Assembly (NCBI GenBank): GCA_013139875.1
Contig: WSZY01000107.1
Location: 1 to 15,977 of the forward strand
Origin: Mariprofundaceae bacterium
GTDB lineage: Bacteria; Pseudomonadota; Zetaproteobacteria; Mariprofundales; Mariprofundaceae
Reading direction: 5' to 3'
DNA length: 15,977 nt
In this document: one piece after another, positions 6,936-15,500 of the stretch
Layout: every line of letters begins with the position of its first letter
Position numbering within the stretch: the first letter of the stretch is position 1
Notes under the pieces: generated by a model
Seen by the model: only the letters and a program-made list of their open reading frames with translations
What the model was told of the DNA's origin: nothing
The model's database searches: none
Position numbers and translations under genes: made by a program

Positions 6936-7220
6936 GGGCACTTTTACTAAACCTTCTGCTTGTAAAACCACATGATCCAAAGCAGAAAGCAAATCATTCA
7001 AATCTTCAACCTGGCCCTGATCCTTGTTGAGAAGATCACCTGCCAGGTTAAGGGCTACGAGTGCCATCAGGCGATCTGAGGCGACGGTGGAGCCGAGCTG
7101 GCGAAGCTCATCAACCTGTGACTGAACCAGCTCAGCAGCAGCGAGAAGGTGTTCAGGCTCATCATCGGTGCGAATCGTAAAGCTTCGTCCCATAAGAGTA
7201 ATTTCAACAGAGTGGCTCAT
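6927..7220 (-). CDS. zapA: ZapA, cell-division protein
   Basis: ZapA binds FtsZ and bundles its filaments at mid-cell. The N-terminal VEITLMGRSFTIRTDDEPEH is the family's strand pair, followed by a helix (LLAAAELVQSQVDELRQ), the conserved SDRLMALVALNLAGDLL segment, and a C-terminal coiled-coil tail for dimerisation. At 97 residues the length is normal. The start has a strong ribosome binding site (AAGGAAGGG) and is joined to the preceding coiled-coil gene as TAATG, indicating translational coupling. Its 3' end runs into the 6S RNA gene. Confidence 0.92.
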   Translation of the reverse strand: MSHSVEITLMGRSFTIRTDDEPEHLLAAAELVQSQVDELRQLGSTVASDRLMALVALNLAGDLLNKDQGQVEDLNDLLSALDHVVLQAEGLVKVPLR

Positions 7221-7507
7221 TACCCTTCCTTCTCGGCATCTGCCACCAGCAGGTCAAGTTTTTCGATGGCATGATCAACACGGGCTTTCGCATCCAGGCG
7301 GTTGCTCTGCAGTCCCTGCAGGTCGGATTCAAGATGCTGCACCTGGTCGCGACGTTTGCGCAGCTCGCTTTCAGCCAGACGTACTACTTCGCGCAGACGC
7401 TGGTTTTCCGCCATCAGCTTCTCCATGTTGCGCCGGATTGCTGACATGCTCTGCGTCAGCTTCTCGATACGCTGCTGAATTGCTTCCCTGTTATCCACGG
7501 CACTCAT
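7220..7507 (-). CDS. Small coiled-coil protein, ZapB-like
   Basis: This protein has 95 residues from the chosen ATG and is almost wholly predicted coiled coil with heptad Leu/Ile/Val spacing, for example IEKLTQSMSAIRRNMEKLMA and LRKRRDQVQHLESDLQGL. It has no signal peptide, so it should be cytoplasmic. It sits immediately upstream of zapA with a TAATG junction. Small coiled-coil genes of this kind are regular partners of zapA in proteobacteria and are often labelled TIGR02449 or ZapB-like, so a role at the Z-ring is a reasonable inference from context, not shown by a motif. Starts at 7516 or 7543 are also possible; none has a clear Shine-Dalgarno sequence. Confidence 0.75.
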   Translation of the reverse strand: MSAVDNREAIQQRIEKLTQSMSAIRRNMEKLMAENQRLREVVRLAESELRKRRDQVQHLESDLQGLQSNRLDAKARVDHAIEKLDLLVADAEKEG

Positions 7508-7569
7508 GCATGACATTGAAACACTGACGGGGGCGGTGGTCAATATGTAATGAAGAGAATTTTCTTTTA

Positions 7570-8328
7570 TTACAAGGTGATAGAGGATTCAATATCTGCC
7601 AGCCAGGGGAAATGCTCAATCAGCCATGCAGCTATGATGCTGAAGCTGCCCAGAAAGATCATGATTCCGACCAGCATAAGCAGTATACCTGAGATGATTT
7701 CAACGGCATGCAGATGCCTCTTGAAACGCTGAGACCAGTTTAGGAATGCATCGGTGGCAAGTGCTGCCAGCAGGAATGGAATACCAAGGCCGATCGAGTA
7801 GACGGCCAATAGAAGTATACCGCTGCCGATCTCATTCTGGGCACCGGCAACGGCCAGGATGGCTCCAAGAATCGGACCGACGCAGGGTGTCCACCCGAAT
7901 GCGAATGCAGAGCCGAGCATCAGGGCCCCAACGCCACTTTTAGCTGTGACTTTACTGGTATCCAGATGTGCATCCATCATCAGGAACGGAATACGAATGA
8001 ACCCCGCATAGTGAAGGCCAAATATAAAGATCACTGCACCGGCAACTTTTCCAAGTGTGTTCATATGTTCGAGCAGCCACTGCCCTAACCATGATGCTGA
8101 TGCACCGAGGGCGATAAAAACAAGACTGAAGCCGAGAATAAACCAGAGTGACTGGATAACGGCGTGTTTGCGAACAGATGAATGTTGCTGGTCACCATGT
8201 GCACGCAGGGCATTGACAGAGACGCCGCTGATAAAAGAGAGGTAAGCAGGAACAAGTGGTAACACGCAGGGTGAAAGAAAGGATAGCAGTCCTGCTATAA
8301 ATGCACCGACCAATGTAACTTCAATCAT
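7570..8328 (-). CDS. ccdA: CcdA, thiol-disulfide transporter for cytochrome c maturation
   Basis: This is an inner-membrane protein of the CcdA/DsbD transmembrane family. It passes electrons from cytoplasmic thioredoxin to periplasmic thiol proteins, keeping apocytochrome CXXCH cysteines reduced for haem attachment. The two redox cysteines are in the expected motifs: SPCVLPLVPAY (C21) and GWTPCVGPILGA (C149), each at the start of a three-helix half. Six hydrophobic helices can be seen in 252 residues, so this is a stand-alone CcdA without the DsbD thioredoxin domains. AGGA precedes the ATG by eight bases. It follows cutA by 33 bases; cutA next to dsbD is also the enterobacterial order. It fits functionally with the ResB/CcsA genes at the window start. 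Confidence 0.92.
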   Translation of the reverse strand: MIEVTLVGAFIAGLLSFLSPCVLPLVPAYLSFISGVSVNALRAHGDQQHSSVRKHAVIQSLWFILGFSLVFIALGASASWLGQWLLEHMNTLGKVAGAVIFIFGLHYAGFIRIPFLMMDAHLDTSKVTAKSGVGALMLGSAFAFGWTPCVGPILGAILAVAGAQNEIGSGILLLAVYSIGLGIPFLLAALATDAFLNWSQRFKRHLHAVEIISGILLMLVGIMIFLGSFSIIAAWLIEHFPWLADIESSITL

Positions 8329-8361
8329 GTTGTTTTCCTGTTGTGCCTTTCATCTGTTTTT

Positions 8362-8715
8362 TTAATCTGTCCCGGATTGTGTCGAACTCTTACTGAGTAA
8401 AGGTGTAGTTGCACGCATCCATTTAAGATATGCCCGGTTCGACTCCGCAGAGATGCGTAGAATCTCCGCTGTTTCATAGGGGTGGTGTTGCTTTAGCCAT
8501 GCAACAGCCGCCTCTGAAGCAGCTTCGGTTGTTTTGATGCTCAGGTAATACTCATTTGTACACTGCAACTCACCCTGCCAGCAGTATATTGATTTGCCGG
8601 ATGCTGACAGTTGGACACATGCAGCCAGACCCTCTTCAACAATGCCTTTGGCAAGCTTAAGGCCATCGGATTCAGTTTCGACACTGGTTAGAATGATGCA
8701 TGCGCCCTTTTCCAT
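8362..8715 (-). CDS. cutA: CutA1 divalent-ion tolerance protein
   Basis: CutA1 is a small trimeric ferredoxin-like protein linked genetically to copper and other divalent-metal tolerance; its biochemical role is unsettled. The family stretches are visible: ILTSVETESDGLKLAKGIVE, GLAACVQL, the core SIYCWQGELQ, YYLSIKTTEA, and the C-terminal HHPYETAEILRI with YLKWM. Length (117 residues) matches E. coli CutA (112). It is the first gene of the minus-strand block, followed by ccdA. An inverted repeat lies in its leader, 15 bases before the ATG. Confidence 0.93.
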   Translation of the reverse strand: MEKGACIILTSVETESDGLKLAKGIVEEGLAACVQLSASGKSIYCWQGELQCTNEYYLSIKTTEAASEAAVAWLKQHHPYETAEILRISAESNRAYLKWMRATTPLLSKSSTQSGTD

Positions 8716-8729
8716 CGTGCAAGGTTAGC

Positions 8730-8754
8730 GCCTTTTGTGCAGAGATTAAAAGGC
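8730..8754. repeat. Inverted repeat in the cutA leader
   Basis: GCCTTTT (8730-8736) and AAAAGGC (8748-8754) are perfect 7-base inverted repeats around an 11-base spacer, just upstream of cutA. It could be an operator or an mRNA leader hairpin. Confidence 0.45.
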
Positions 8755-8808
8755 TATCAGGCAGGCCGACAGATCAGCAGCATATTAAGACAGCTGATAA
8801 GCCGTGGA

Positions 8809-8916
8809 AAAGAGACAGGCAACCGCTGTTTTTCCGGTAATAATTTATATTGTCATACTGTTGATGGTGTGGAGGCCTGCATGGTTGATCCCGTCTGTGA
8901 ACTGACCTGTCTCTTT
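8809..8916. repeat. Long-range 11-base inverted repeat
   Basis: AAAGAGACAGG (8809-8819) and CCTGTCTCTTT (8906-8916) are perfect reverse complements 86 bases apart. A transcript across them could close a stem, or they could be a spaced pair of protein-binding sites. No known RNA family is recognised. Confidence 0.4.
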
Positions 8917-8928
8917 GCAGTCACGAGT

Positions 8929-8957
8929 CTGCAGGAGAGCCGCATTTGATTTATAAT
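8929..8957 (+). promoter_or_regulatory. Possible acs promoter
   Basis: An exact TATAAT (8952-8957) lies 91 bases before the acs start. At a 17-base spacer the -35 position holds CTGCAG, a poor match to TTGACA, so an activator would be needed if this is the promoter. Confidence 0.3.
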
Positions 8958-9048
8958 GGCAGGTGACGGGGCTGCTGCCGGTTGACCTTTCTTCTCTCCG
9001 GTGCAGGCTGCATGATACTTACTAAGAACTGTTTTAAAGGAGAGATCC

Positions 9049-10992
9049 ATGAGCGAAGCCATTGAATCAATGCTGGGTGAGGAACGACTTTTTCATCCAC
9101 CCGCTTCGAAAGATGCAAATATCGCTTCCATGGATCAATACAGGGCCATTGTTTCCCGTTTCGAGACTGACTTTGAGGGAACATGGAAGCAGTTGGCCAA
9201 TGAGAACCTGCTATGGAGAAAGCCTTTCTCAACCGTACTGAATGACGCCAATGCCCCTTTCTTCAGATGGTTCGAAGATGGCGAGCTGAATCTTTCCGAG
9301 AACTGTCTGGATCGTCACGTTGATGCAGGCCTTGGAGATCGCACAGCGATTATCTGGGAAGGTGAGCCGGCCGATCTGCGCAGGATCAGTTACCGGGAGC
9401 TCCTGGATGATGTGAGCCGGGCCGCCAATGGCATGAAGGCACTGGGCATAGAGCCGGGTGACCGTGTGGTAATCTATATGCCGATGATTCCTGAGGCGGC
9501 AGTAGCCATGCTTGCCTGTACCCGTATTGGCGCGACACACTCCGTTGTCTTTGGTGCATTCTCTTCGCAGTCGCTTCGTGACCGGATTGATGATGCTCAG
9601 GCGAAACTGGTCATTACAGCAGATGGTGGTTACCGGCGCGGCAGTGTGCATGCGCTCAAGCCAGCCGTAGATGAGGCTCTGAACGGGCATTGCAAATCGG
9701 TACAGCACGTTCTTGTGGTGAAGCGCGGCAATAATGAGGTCACATGGACAGAGGGACGTGACCTGCACTGGCACGAGGTACTTGCAGCCCAGAGTAGAGA
9801 GTGTGAACCGCTGGCAGTCTCCGCAGAGCATCCGCTCTTTATTCTTTATACCTCCGGATCGACAGGGAAACCGAAGGGGATTGTTCACTCAACCGGTGGT
9901 TATCTGCTCTGGGCGCATCTGACGATGCAGTGGAGTTTTGATTTTCATCCGGAGAGAGACATCTTCTGGTGTACAGCCGATATCGGCTGGATTACCGGCC
10001 ACACCTATTCTGTTTACGGTCCGCTCTCCAATGGTGGTACAACATTGATGTACGAAGGAGTTCCGACCCATCCGGATGCGGGACGTCTATGGAAGATATG
10101 TGAAGATCACGGCGTAACGGTTTTTTATACCGCGCCGACTGCGATTCGTGCATTGATCAAGGCAGGTGATCAATGGCCCGCCAAACATAACCTTACAAAA
10201 CTGCGTGTGCTGGGCACCGTGGGAGAGCCTATCAACCCTGAAGCGTGGATGTGGTATCACAAAATCATCGGTGGTGAGAACTGCCCGATCACGGATACCT
10301 GGTGGCAGACAGAGACGGGTGGCCACATGCTGGCCCCCATCCCCTTCGCCACACCAACCAAACCCGGTTCAGCGACGCTGCCGTTGCCGGGGATTTTTGC
10401 AGCCGTTGTGGATGGAGAGGGCAGTGAGGTCTCCGAAGGTGGTGGCCTGCTGGTGATTACAAAGCCCTGGCCATCAATGCTGCGTGGTATCTGGGGGGAT
10501 GATGAGCGCTATGTCGATACCTACTGGCAGAAGTTTGGCAGCCGCATCTACTTTGCCGGGGATGGGGCAAGGCGCGATGAAGATGGTTACTTCTGGATTA
10601 TGGGGCGTGTTGATGACGTGCTGAATGTCTCCGGCCACAGGCTTGGTACCATGGAGGTTGAATCAGCTCTGGTTTCCCATGCTGCGGTTGCCGAGGCGGC
10701 TGTGGTCGGGCGCCCGGATGATATCAAGGGCGAGGCTATCTGTGCCTTTGTCGTGTTGAAGGGCGAGGCGTCAGACAGTCTGAAGGCAGAGCTTCGTAAG
10801 CATGTCGCGTCAGAGATCGGACCGATTGCCAAGCCGGATGATATCCGTTTTGCTGACGCACTGCCGAAAACGCGTTCAGGAAAAATTATGCGCCGTCTGT
10901 TGCGGGATATTGCGGCAGGCCGTGAAATTACCTCGGATATCTCAACACTGGAGGATCCGGGAGTGGTTCGACAGCTTCAGTCGCGGGACTGA
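9049..10992 (+). CDS. acs: Acetyl-CoA synthetase (AMP-forming)
   Basis: This enzyme activates acetate with ATP and CoA to acetyl-CoA through acetyl-AMP in the cytoplasm. The 647-residue length and motif order are those of Acs: the ATP-binding loop [11 protein letters not shown] (267-277), the acetate-pocket motif [11 protein letters not shown] (415-425, with W418/W419), the hinge region around [14 protein letters not shown], and [11 protein letters not shown] with the catalytic lysine at about K612. That lysine is also the usual acetylation target that switches the enzyme off. The double Trp favours acetate over longer acids, so propionyl-CoA synthetase is less likely. The start has AAAGGAG seven bases upstream. 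No acetyltransferase or deacetylase partner is in the window. Confidence 0.94.
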   Translation: MSEAIESMLGEERLFHPPASKDANIASMDQYRAIVSRFETDFEGTWKQLANENLLWRKPFSTVLNDANAPFFRWFEDGELNLSENCLDRHVDAGLGDRTAIIWEGEPADLRRISYRELLDDVSRAANGMKALGIEPGDRVVIYMPMIPEAAVAMLACTRIGATHSVVFGAFSSQSLRDRIDDAQAKLVITADGGYRRGSVHALKPAVDEALNGHCKSVQHVLVVKRGNNEVTWTEGRDLHWHEVLAAQSRECEPLAVSAEHPLFILYTSGSTGKPKGIVHSTGGYLLWAHLTMQWSFDFHPERDIFWCTADIGWITGHTYSVYGPLSNGGTTLMYEGVPTHPDAGRLWKICEDHGVTVFYTAPTAIRALIKAGDQWPAKHNLTKLRVLGTVGEPINPEAWMWYHKIIGGENCPITDTWWQTETGGHMLAPIPFATPTKPGSATLPLPGIFAAVVDGEGSEVSEGGGLLVITKPWPSMLRGIWGDDERYVDTYWQKFGSRIYFAGDGARRDEDGYFWIMGRVDDVLNVSGHRLGTMEVESALVSHAAVAEAAVVGRPDDIKGEAICAFVVLKGEASDSLKAELRKHVASEIGPIAKPDDIRFADALPKTRSGKIMRRLLRDIAAGREITSDISTLEDPGVVRQLQSRD

Positions 10993-11017
10993 TCCGTTTG
11001 GCATATAGAGTGGCATA

Positions 11018-13735
11018 GTGCGATCGCACCCGTTGATACGGCACCCTGTGGGGAAAATGCCCGCAGCCGCCCGCTGGTATCTGGCAGGCATCGCCGTACT
11101 CACCCTGCTGCTGATTGCCATCCATTTTGCAATACAGGTTTATGCGCAGCAGGAGGCTCGCCGTATTGTTGACGCATGGTCTGAGACTGCGGGACTATCT
11201 GTTGAGGATGTTCGCTATCGCATGTTGCGGGGTGCGTTAACGCTGGTTGATCTGCGCCTGAACAGGGATGCTGTCCAGCTCTATGCCCCCAGCCTGTTTC
11301 TGCATGGTAACCTCCCCTCCCTTGCAGGTGATGAACCTGCGGTGACACGAGTTGCGATGCGCGGTCTGCATGTGAGTCTGAAGGGCGGGTCTCTGGCGGC
11401 ATTTTCTGAAGGGCGGGGGCTTCCCGTATTGTTCCGGCAACTATGGGCATCGGCTCAGCAGGTTGAAATCCATGACGCCACACTCGATCTGCTGCCGGAA
11501 ATTGATGTAATGATCCCGAGTCAGCCGGTAAGCCTGGAAGTGATCCATCTGCAAAGCAGGCGCAAATCGGGGCAAAGAGTTGTTGAGGCTCTTGTCCACG
11601 GGCTGGATGGTGAGGCGAGGATTACAGCAAACAGCAGTCTGAAAAATGGTGCGAACAGATTTGCCGGCAGAGTCTCCTGGAGTGGCATGAGTGCAGAACC
11701 CTTTCTGGAGAGGCTGCTGGGTTTGGCACCGGCAGAGGGGCGGTTGAGTGGTAACATTGCCTGGGCATCAAAGGCTGAGGGCACGGGCCACTACACTCTT
11801 AGTGGTGAAGCAGGGTTTGGAGACCTGGAACATGGTTCCCTGTCACCTTCAAAAGTCAGCTGGAATGGCGTGCTTGAGGAGGGCAAGTGGCATGGAAAGG
11901 TGAACGGCCTGGCCTGGCCTCTGGCCATGTTTGCCGACTATGCCCCGCAGTTTCAGGGGCGAAAACTTATATCAGGCAACTTTAGTGGAGTGATCAATTT
12001 TTCAGGCAGTCCGAAACAGTGGCAAATGGGCGTGGTTGAGAGCTATCTGGAGAGTCTCCGCTATGGGCAGACGTCTGCAGAGAATGGTGCGGTTCCTGAG
12101 TGGCTGGTAGAGAAGGTGCATATTACCAAAGCTGCCCTGCAGTGGCCGGAGCGAAGAATTGATATCAAAGATGCGGAGTTAATGAATGCTGACCTCGGTT
12201 TTGATGCCCTGGAGAGAGAGTCTCCGGGGCTGTTGTGGCGTATCAAGACGGGCGACATCGAACTGAGCCGGGTTCGGCCGGCTCTTCACCTCCCCCAGGG
12301 CGTGTTACGCCTTCCACTTATGAAGGGAAGCTTTGCTGTTAAAGAGAATCACTGGATACGGCTGTCATTGAAATCAATATATGCGGATGAGGAAGGTGAC
12401 GAAGAGCGCTGGCATATTTCCGGAGAAGGAGATTGGACAGCAGACACCCGCTCCCGTCTGGCAATGGAGGTGGTTGCAGAGGATGCTGCTCTGGTTCGCT
12501 TCAGGTCATTGATGCCTGAGAAGATTAGAAAGTCGGCAAGTGATTTGACAGGAAATGTTAACATGAAATTGAAGCTGCTGGCCGGGGTGGGCTCCTGGGA
12601 AGGGAGTGGTGAGGTCTCGATATCAACAGCCAGACTCGTTTACCAGGGTGAGCAGTGGCAGGCTGAAAAACTGTTGGTGGATATTGAAAAAATGGGTGTA
12701 GGAATCCCGGAACAGCTGATTCGTCATCTGGATGTTCAGGGCTGGAGATATCAGGCCGCACTTCAGCCGCTGGCTCATATGGGCGTGAGTCCGGTAGTGA
12801 TGAAGGCCGAAGGCAGTGAGGCTGAACGCTGGCATCTGAAAAGTTTGACACTACAGAATGGTGAGGTGGCAGTTGGCCATAAAGAGGCGATCTGGATGGA
12901 TCAGGTTACAGTTGATATCAAGGATTTAAAGCCGGGCAACAGTGCGCCAATCAGCGTTAAAGGCCGGTTGGGGGAGGGACATCTCTCTTTGAGGGGTGAT
13001 CTTTCATGGCACTCGACGTCACCGGAAATCAGCAGTGCAAAAATTTCCATTCGGGATGCATTGCCGTTTTTTATCAATGAGTGGCTTGAGGTATCCGGAG
13101 CGCCGAAGCTGATGCGCGGCCGCATCTATACAGACATCTCCATACAACGGCGGCCTGACGGACGCTATCAGGGGGCCTGGTACCTTCGCCTTCAGCATGG
13201 AGCGCTTGGCCCGGCAGGCGTACAGGGTGATCCGCTGCTTGAGAGGACGGGCTTCAACTCTTTTGATATTTTTGCTGCACTGCAGAGAGAGGGGCGGGTC
13301 CGTCTTCGCATTCCTGTCGAGGAGGAGGGATCGTTTGCTGAAGCACTGGGCAGTGCATTGGTAAAAAAATTAAATGGCGAGATGATGAAGAAAGGGCGCA
13401 CTACTCATGAGGTAGGTGAGAGCGTCGGTAGCCTGCTTTCATCGGTTCGACTGCATGGGAAAGGGGCCCTTTCACAGAATGAGCGCGTACGGTTAAGGAA
13501 GGTTATCCGCTATCTTCGGGAGAATCCAAAGCAGTCGGTTGAGTTGATCCCCCGGTTCGGGAGAAGTTCCTCGGATGAGCGCCGGGTCGAGCGAAGCCGC
13601 TATACCCAACGACTGATCGAGCAGTTCATGAATCGCCGTGGAGTATCCCTTTCACGGATATTCCCTGTCTGGCCGGGAGAGGAGCATCGAAGTTCAGGCA
13701 GTGTTGGTGGAATCAGCATTCATACTTTGCCGTAG
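11018..13735 (+). CDS. Large AsmA/DUF748-like membrane-anchored periplasmic protein
   Basis: This protein of up to 905 residues has one N-terminal membrane anchor (about residues 19-42, WYLAGIAVLTLLLIAIHFAI) and a very long strand-rich periplasmic part. The region after the anchor (LSVEDVRYRMLRGALTLVDL, then VEIHDATLDLLPE) resembles the start of AsmA/DUF748/YhdP-type proteins, which form long grooves implicated in outer-membrane assembly and phospholipid transport. The last 90 residues (LRKVIRYLRENPKQSVELIP, a charged RRVERSRYTQRL helix) resemble the small OmpA-like ending of DUF748 proteins. The family call rests on layout and recalled similarity. The frame opens with GTG at 11018; an ATG at 11057 preceded by GGGG is an equally good start and keeps the anchor. 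It lies 25 bases after acs. Confidence 0.6.
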   Translation: MRSHPLIRHPVGKMPAAARWYLAGIAVLTLLLIAIHFAIQVYAQQEARRIVDAWSETAGLSVEDVRYRMLRGALTLVDLRLNRDAVQLYAPSLFLHGNLPSLAGDEPAVTRVAMRGLHVSLKGGSLAAFSEGRGLPVLFRQLWASAQQVEIHDATLDLLPEIDVMIPSQPVSLEVIHLQSRRKSGQRVVEALVHGLDGEARITANSSLKNGANRFAGRVSWSGMSAEPFLERLLGLAPAEGRLSGNIAWASKAEGTGHYTLSGEAGFGDLEHGSLSPSKVSWNGVLEEGKWHGKVNGLAWPLAMFADYAPQFQGRKLISGNFSGVINFSGSPKQWQMGVVESYLESLRYGQTSAENGAVPEWLVEKVHITKAALQWPERRIDIKDAELMNADLGFDALERESPGLLWRIKTGDIELSRVRPALHLPQGVLRLPLMKGSFAVKENHWIRLSLKSIYADEEGDEERWHISGEGDWTADTRSRLAMEVVAEDAALVRFRSLMPEKIRKSASDLTGNVNMKLKLLAGVGSWEGSGEVSISTARLVYQGEQWQAEKLLVDIEKMGVGIPEQLIRHLDVQGWRYQAALQPLAHMGVSPVVMKAEGSEAERWHLKSLTLQNGEVAVGHKEAIWMDQVTVDIKDLKPGNSAPISVKGRLGEGHLSLRGDLSWHSTSPEISSAKISIRDALPFFINEWLEVSGAPKLMRGRIYTDISIQRRPDGRYQGAWYLRLQHGALGPAGVQGDPLLERTGFNSFDIFAALQREGRVRLRIPVEEEGSFAEALGSALVKKLNGEMMKKGRTTHEVGESVGSLLSSVRLHGKGALSQNERVRLRKVIRYLRENPKQSVELIPRFGRSSSDERRVERSRYTQRLIEQFMNRRGVSLSRIFPVWPGEEHRSSGSVGGISIHTLP

Positions 13736-13799
13736 CTCTTTCGCTTTACAGGATAGGCGCTAGATTCGCGGCCAGGTTTTGGCCTCCGGAGATTTGAAG

Positions 13800-15188
13800 A
13801 TGACAGTCCGTACCCGTTTTGCACCCTCCCCAACAGGGATGTTACATATTGGCGGTGCCCGCACCGCACTATTTGCATGGCTTTATGCACGACACACTGG
13901 TGGCGAATTTCTGCTGCGCATTGAAGATACTGATCGTGAACGTTCAACGGACGAAGCCACCCGGGTGATTCTGGATGGCATGAAGTGGCTGGGGCTGGAT
14001 TGGGATGGGGAGCCTGTATTCCAGGCCTCCCGTCAGGCAGAGCATATTATTGCAGCCGATCAGCTTATTGAAGAGGGACATGCCTATCGCTGTTACTGTA
14101 GTAGAGAGCAGCTCGATGAGATGCGGGAGGCACAGCGAGCAGCAGGCCAGAAGCCGATGTATGACGGTCGTTGCCGGCACCGTTCTGACCGTCCTTCCGG
14201 GCAGCCGTTTGTGGTCAGATTCCGTTCTCCCGATGAGGGAGAGACGATTGTACGCGATCTGGTACTGGGCGATGTCTGTTTTCCCAATGCAGAGCTTGAT
14301 GACCTGATTCTGGTGCGCTCGGACGGCACGCCAACCTACAATCTTGCCGTAGTGGCTGATGATGCGGCGATGGCTATCTCTCATGTGGTGCGTGGTTCGG
14401 ATCACCTGAACAATACACCCCGCCAGATTCAACTGTATGAGGCGTTGGGCCTGCCTGTACCACAGTTTGCTCATATCCCGCTGATTCATGGCCCGGATGG
14501 TGCCAAGATGTCCAAGCGACATGGCGCTGTGGCAATTACGGAATACCGTGAACAGGGTTACCTGCCCGCGGCAGTCAACAATTATCTGGCACGACTGGGG
14601 TGGTCGCATGGTGATGAAGAGCTCTTCTCAACGGAGAGGCTTATCGAGCTGTTTGATCTGACCCAGGTCGGCAAGGCTGCTGCACGTTTTGACCAGACAA
14701 AACTGGATTGGCTCAATGGCCACCACCTGCGGGAAACATCTCCGGCTGATCTGGTTGCTGAAATCAGCCGCCTGTTGGATCTGGATGTGTCAAAGGGCCC
14801 CGGTCTGGAGCCTGTGATTGAAAGCTTGCAGGAGCGTTCAAAAAATCTGGTGGATCTGGCTGATGGAGCCCGTTTTTTTTATGAGGCTCCGGCAGAGTAT
14901 CTTGAAAAGGCAGTGAAGAAGAATTTCAAAGATACGACATGGCCACTGCTGGAGGCCTTTGTTGAACAGGCAGAAGCTCTGGCAGAGTGGAATGGTGAGT
15001 CAGCCCATGCCCTGATTGCATCTATTTGTGAAGCGGCAGAAATGAATATGGGCAAACTTGCTCAGCCGATTCGGATTCTCCTGTCGGGAGGCCCTGTTTC
15101 ACCTCCGATTGATCTGACACTTGAGCTTTTGGGTAGAGAAGAGTCGTTGGCCCGGATTCACAAAGGCATTGAGGTGCTACGACCATAA
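13800..15188 (+). CDS. gltX: Glutamyl-tRNA synthetase
   Basis: This class I synthetase charges tRNA-Glu with glutamate. The HIGH box is HIGG at residues 16-19 (APSPTGMLHIGG) and the KMSKR loop is at residues 236-240. The zinc site is complete and falls at the E. coli positions: C98, C100, C125 and H127 (CYCSREQ... YDGRCRH). The C-terminal helical anticodon-binding part is present and the length, 462 residues, is standard. I chose ATG 13800 over an in-frame TTG at 13779, because GGAG sits eight bases before the ATG and the family N-terminus starts there. Whether it also charges tRNA-Gln cannot be decided, since no gatCAB or glnS is in view. Confidence 0.95.
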   Translation: MTVRTRFAPSPTGMLHIGGARTALFAWLYARHTGGEFLLRIEDTDRERSTDEATRVILDGMKWLGLDWDGEPVFQASRQAEHIIAADQLIEEGHAYRCYCSREQLDEMREAQRAAGQKPMYDGRCRHRSDRPSGQPFVVRFRSPDEGETIVRDLVLGDVCFPNAELDDLILVRSDGTPTYNLAVVADDAAMAISHVVRGSDHLNNTPRQIQLYEALGLPVPQFAHIPLIHGPDGAKMSKRHGAVAITEYREQGYLPAAVNNYLARLGWSHGDEELFSTERLIELFDLTQVGKAAARFDQTKLDWLNGHHLRETSPADLVAEISRLLDLDVSKGPGLEPVIESLQERSKNLVDLADGARFFYEAPAEYLEKAVKKNFKDTTWPLLEAFVEQAEALAEWNGESAHALIASICEAAEMNMGKLAQPIRILLSGGPVSPPIDLTLELLGREESLARIHKGIEVLRP

Positions 15189-15292
15189 CCCGGTTTCACA
15201 ATACCTGTTTTCCACCACATGCACAGTTTGCCCCAGTCTGTGACTTTCAATGGAAAGAGGCGTGTGAGTGATATTTTTTCAGGGTCAGAGAT

Positions 15293-15313
15293 GGGCGTCT
15301 TTGCCCGGTTTTT
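15293..15313 (+). terminator. Weak terminator candidate downstream of gltX
   Basis: GGGC (15293-15296) pairs with GCCC (15303-15306) over a six-base loop, and GG plus TTTTT follow. The stem has only four pairs, so this is tentative; it would end gltX transcription before the tRNA promoter. Confidence 0.35.
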
Positions 15314-15345
15314 CAGGCACTTCTTTATGTACAACATTCTAACGC

Positions 15346-15373
15346 TTGAGTTTGCATGTCTGCTCGGTATGAT
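15346..15373 (+). promoter_or_regulatory. sigma70-type promoter of the tRNA-tuf operon
   Basis: TTGAGT (15346-15351), a 16-base spacer and TATGAT (15368-15373) precede the first tRNA by 25 bases. The GC-rich discriminator GCGCCGCCC suggests stringent (ppGpp) control. The -10 box and spacer length are identical to those of the tRNA-Arg promoter. Confidence 0.7.
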
Positions 15374-15398
15374 GCGCCGCCCATCGTGATTAGATTTT

Positions 15399-15474
15399 GC
15401 CGGCATAGCTCAGTTGGTAGAGCAGCTGATTTGTAATCAGCAGGCCACGGGTTCGACTCCTGTTGCCGGCTCCA
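15399..15474 (+). tRNA. tRNA-Thr(TGT)
   Basis: The acceptor GCCGGCA (15399-15405) pairs with TGCCGGC (15464-15470), followed by T and an encoded CCA. The anticodon stem GCTGA/TCAGC encloses loop TTTGTAA, giving anticodon TGT. It is the first gene of the four-tRNA cluster, the position of thrU in E. coli. Confidence 0.97.
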
Positions 15475-15500
15475 TTTTCTATCCCGATTGCATGCGCTGG

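Larger units (their letters stand above)
8716..9048. other. Intergenic region between divergent cutA and acs
   Basis: These 333 bases have no convincing gene. They must hold the promoters of both cutA (-) and acs (+). Visible structure is the inverted repeat at 8730-8754, a second 11-base inverted repeat (8809-8819 with 8906-8916), a possible bulged hairpin GGAAAA...TTTTCC with inner ACAG/CTGT at about 8805-8839, and an exact TATAAT at 8952-8957. A 70-codon frame at 8737-8949 shows no protein-like features and was not called. Confidence 0.6.

Noticed and set aside
8737..8949. 70-codon + strand frame between cutA and acs
   Set aside because: It has no ribosome binding site, no domain or signal features, and overlaps inverted repeats; it is probably a chance frame.
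8956..8976. Possible sigma54 promoter (TGGCAG...) upstream of acs
   Set aside because: The -12 TTGC element is missing at the required spacing, so it does not match the sigma54 consensus.
9229..9888. 219-codon minus-strand frame inside acs
   Set aside because: It is an antisense shadow of a strongly conserved enzyme gene, with no recognisable motif of its own.
13944..14609. 221-codon minus-strand frame inside gltX
   Set aside because: It is an antisense shadow of gltX; the + strand carries all catalytic and zinc-site residues.
15189..15398. Possible small gene after gltX
   Set aside because: No frame has protein-like features; the stretch is explained by a weak terminator and the tRNA operon promoter.
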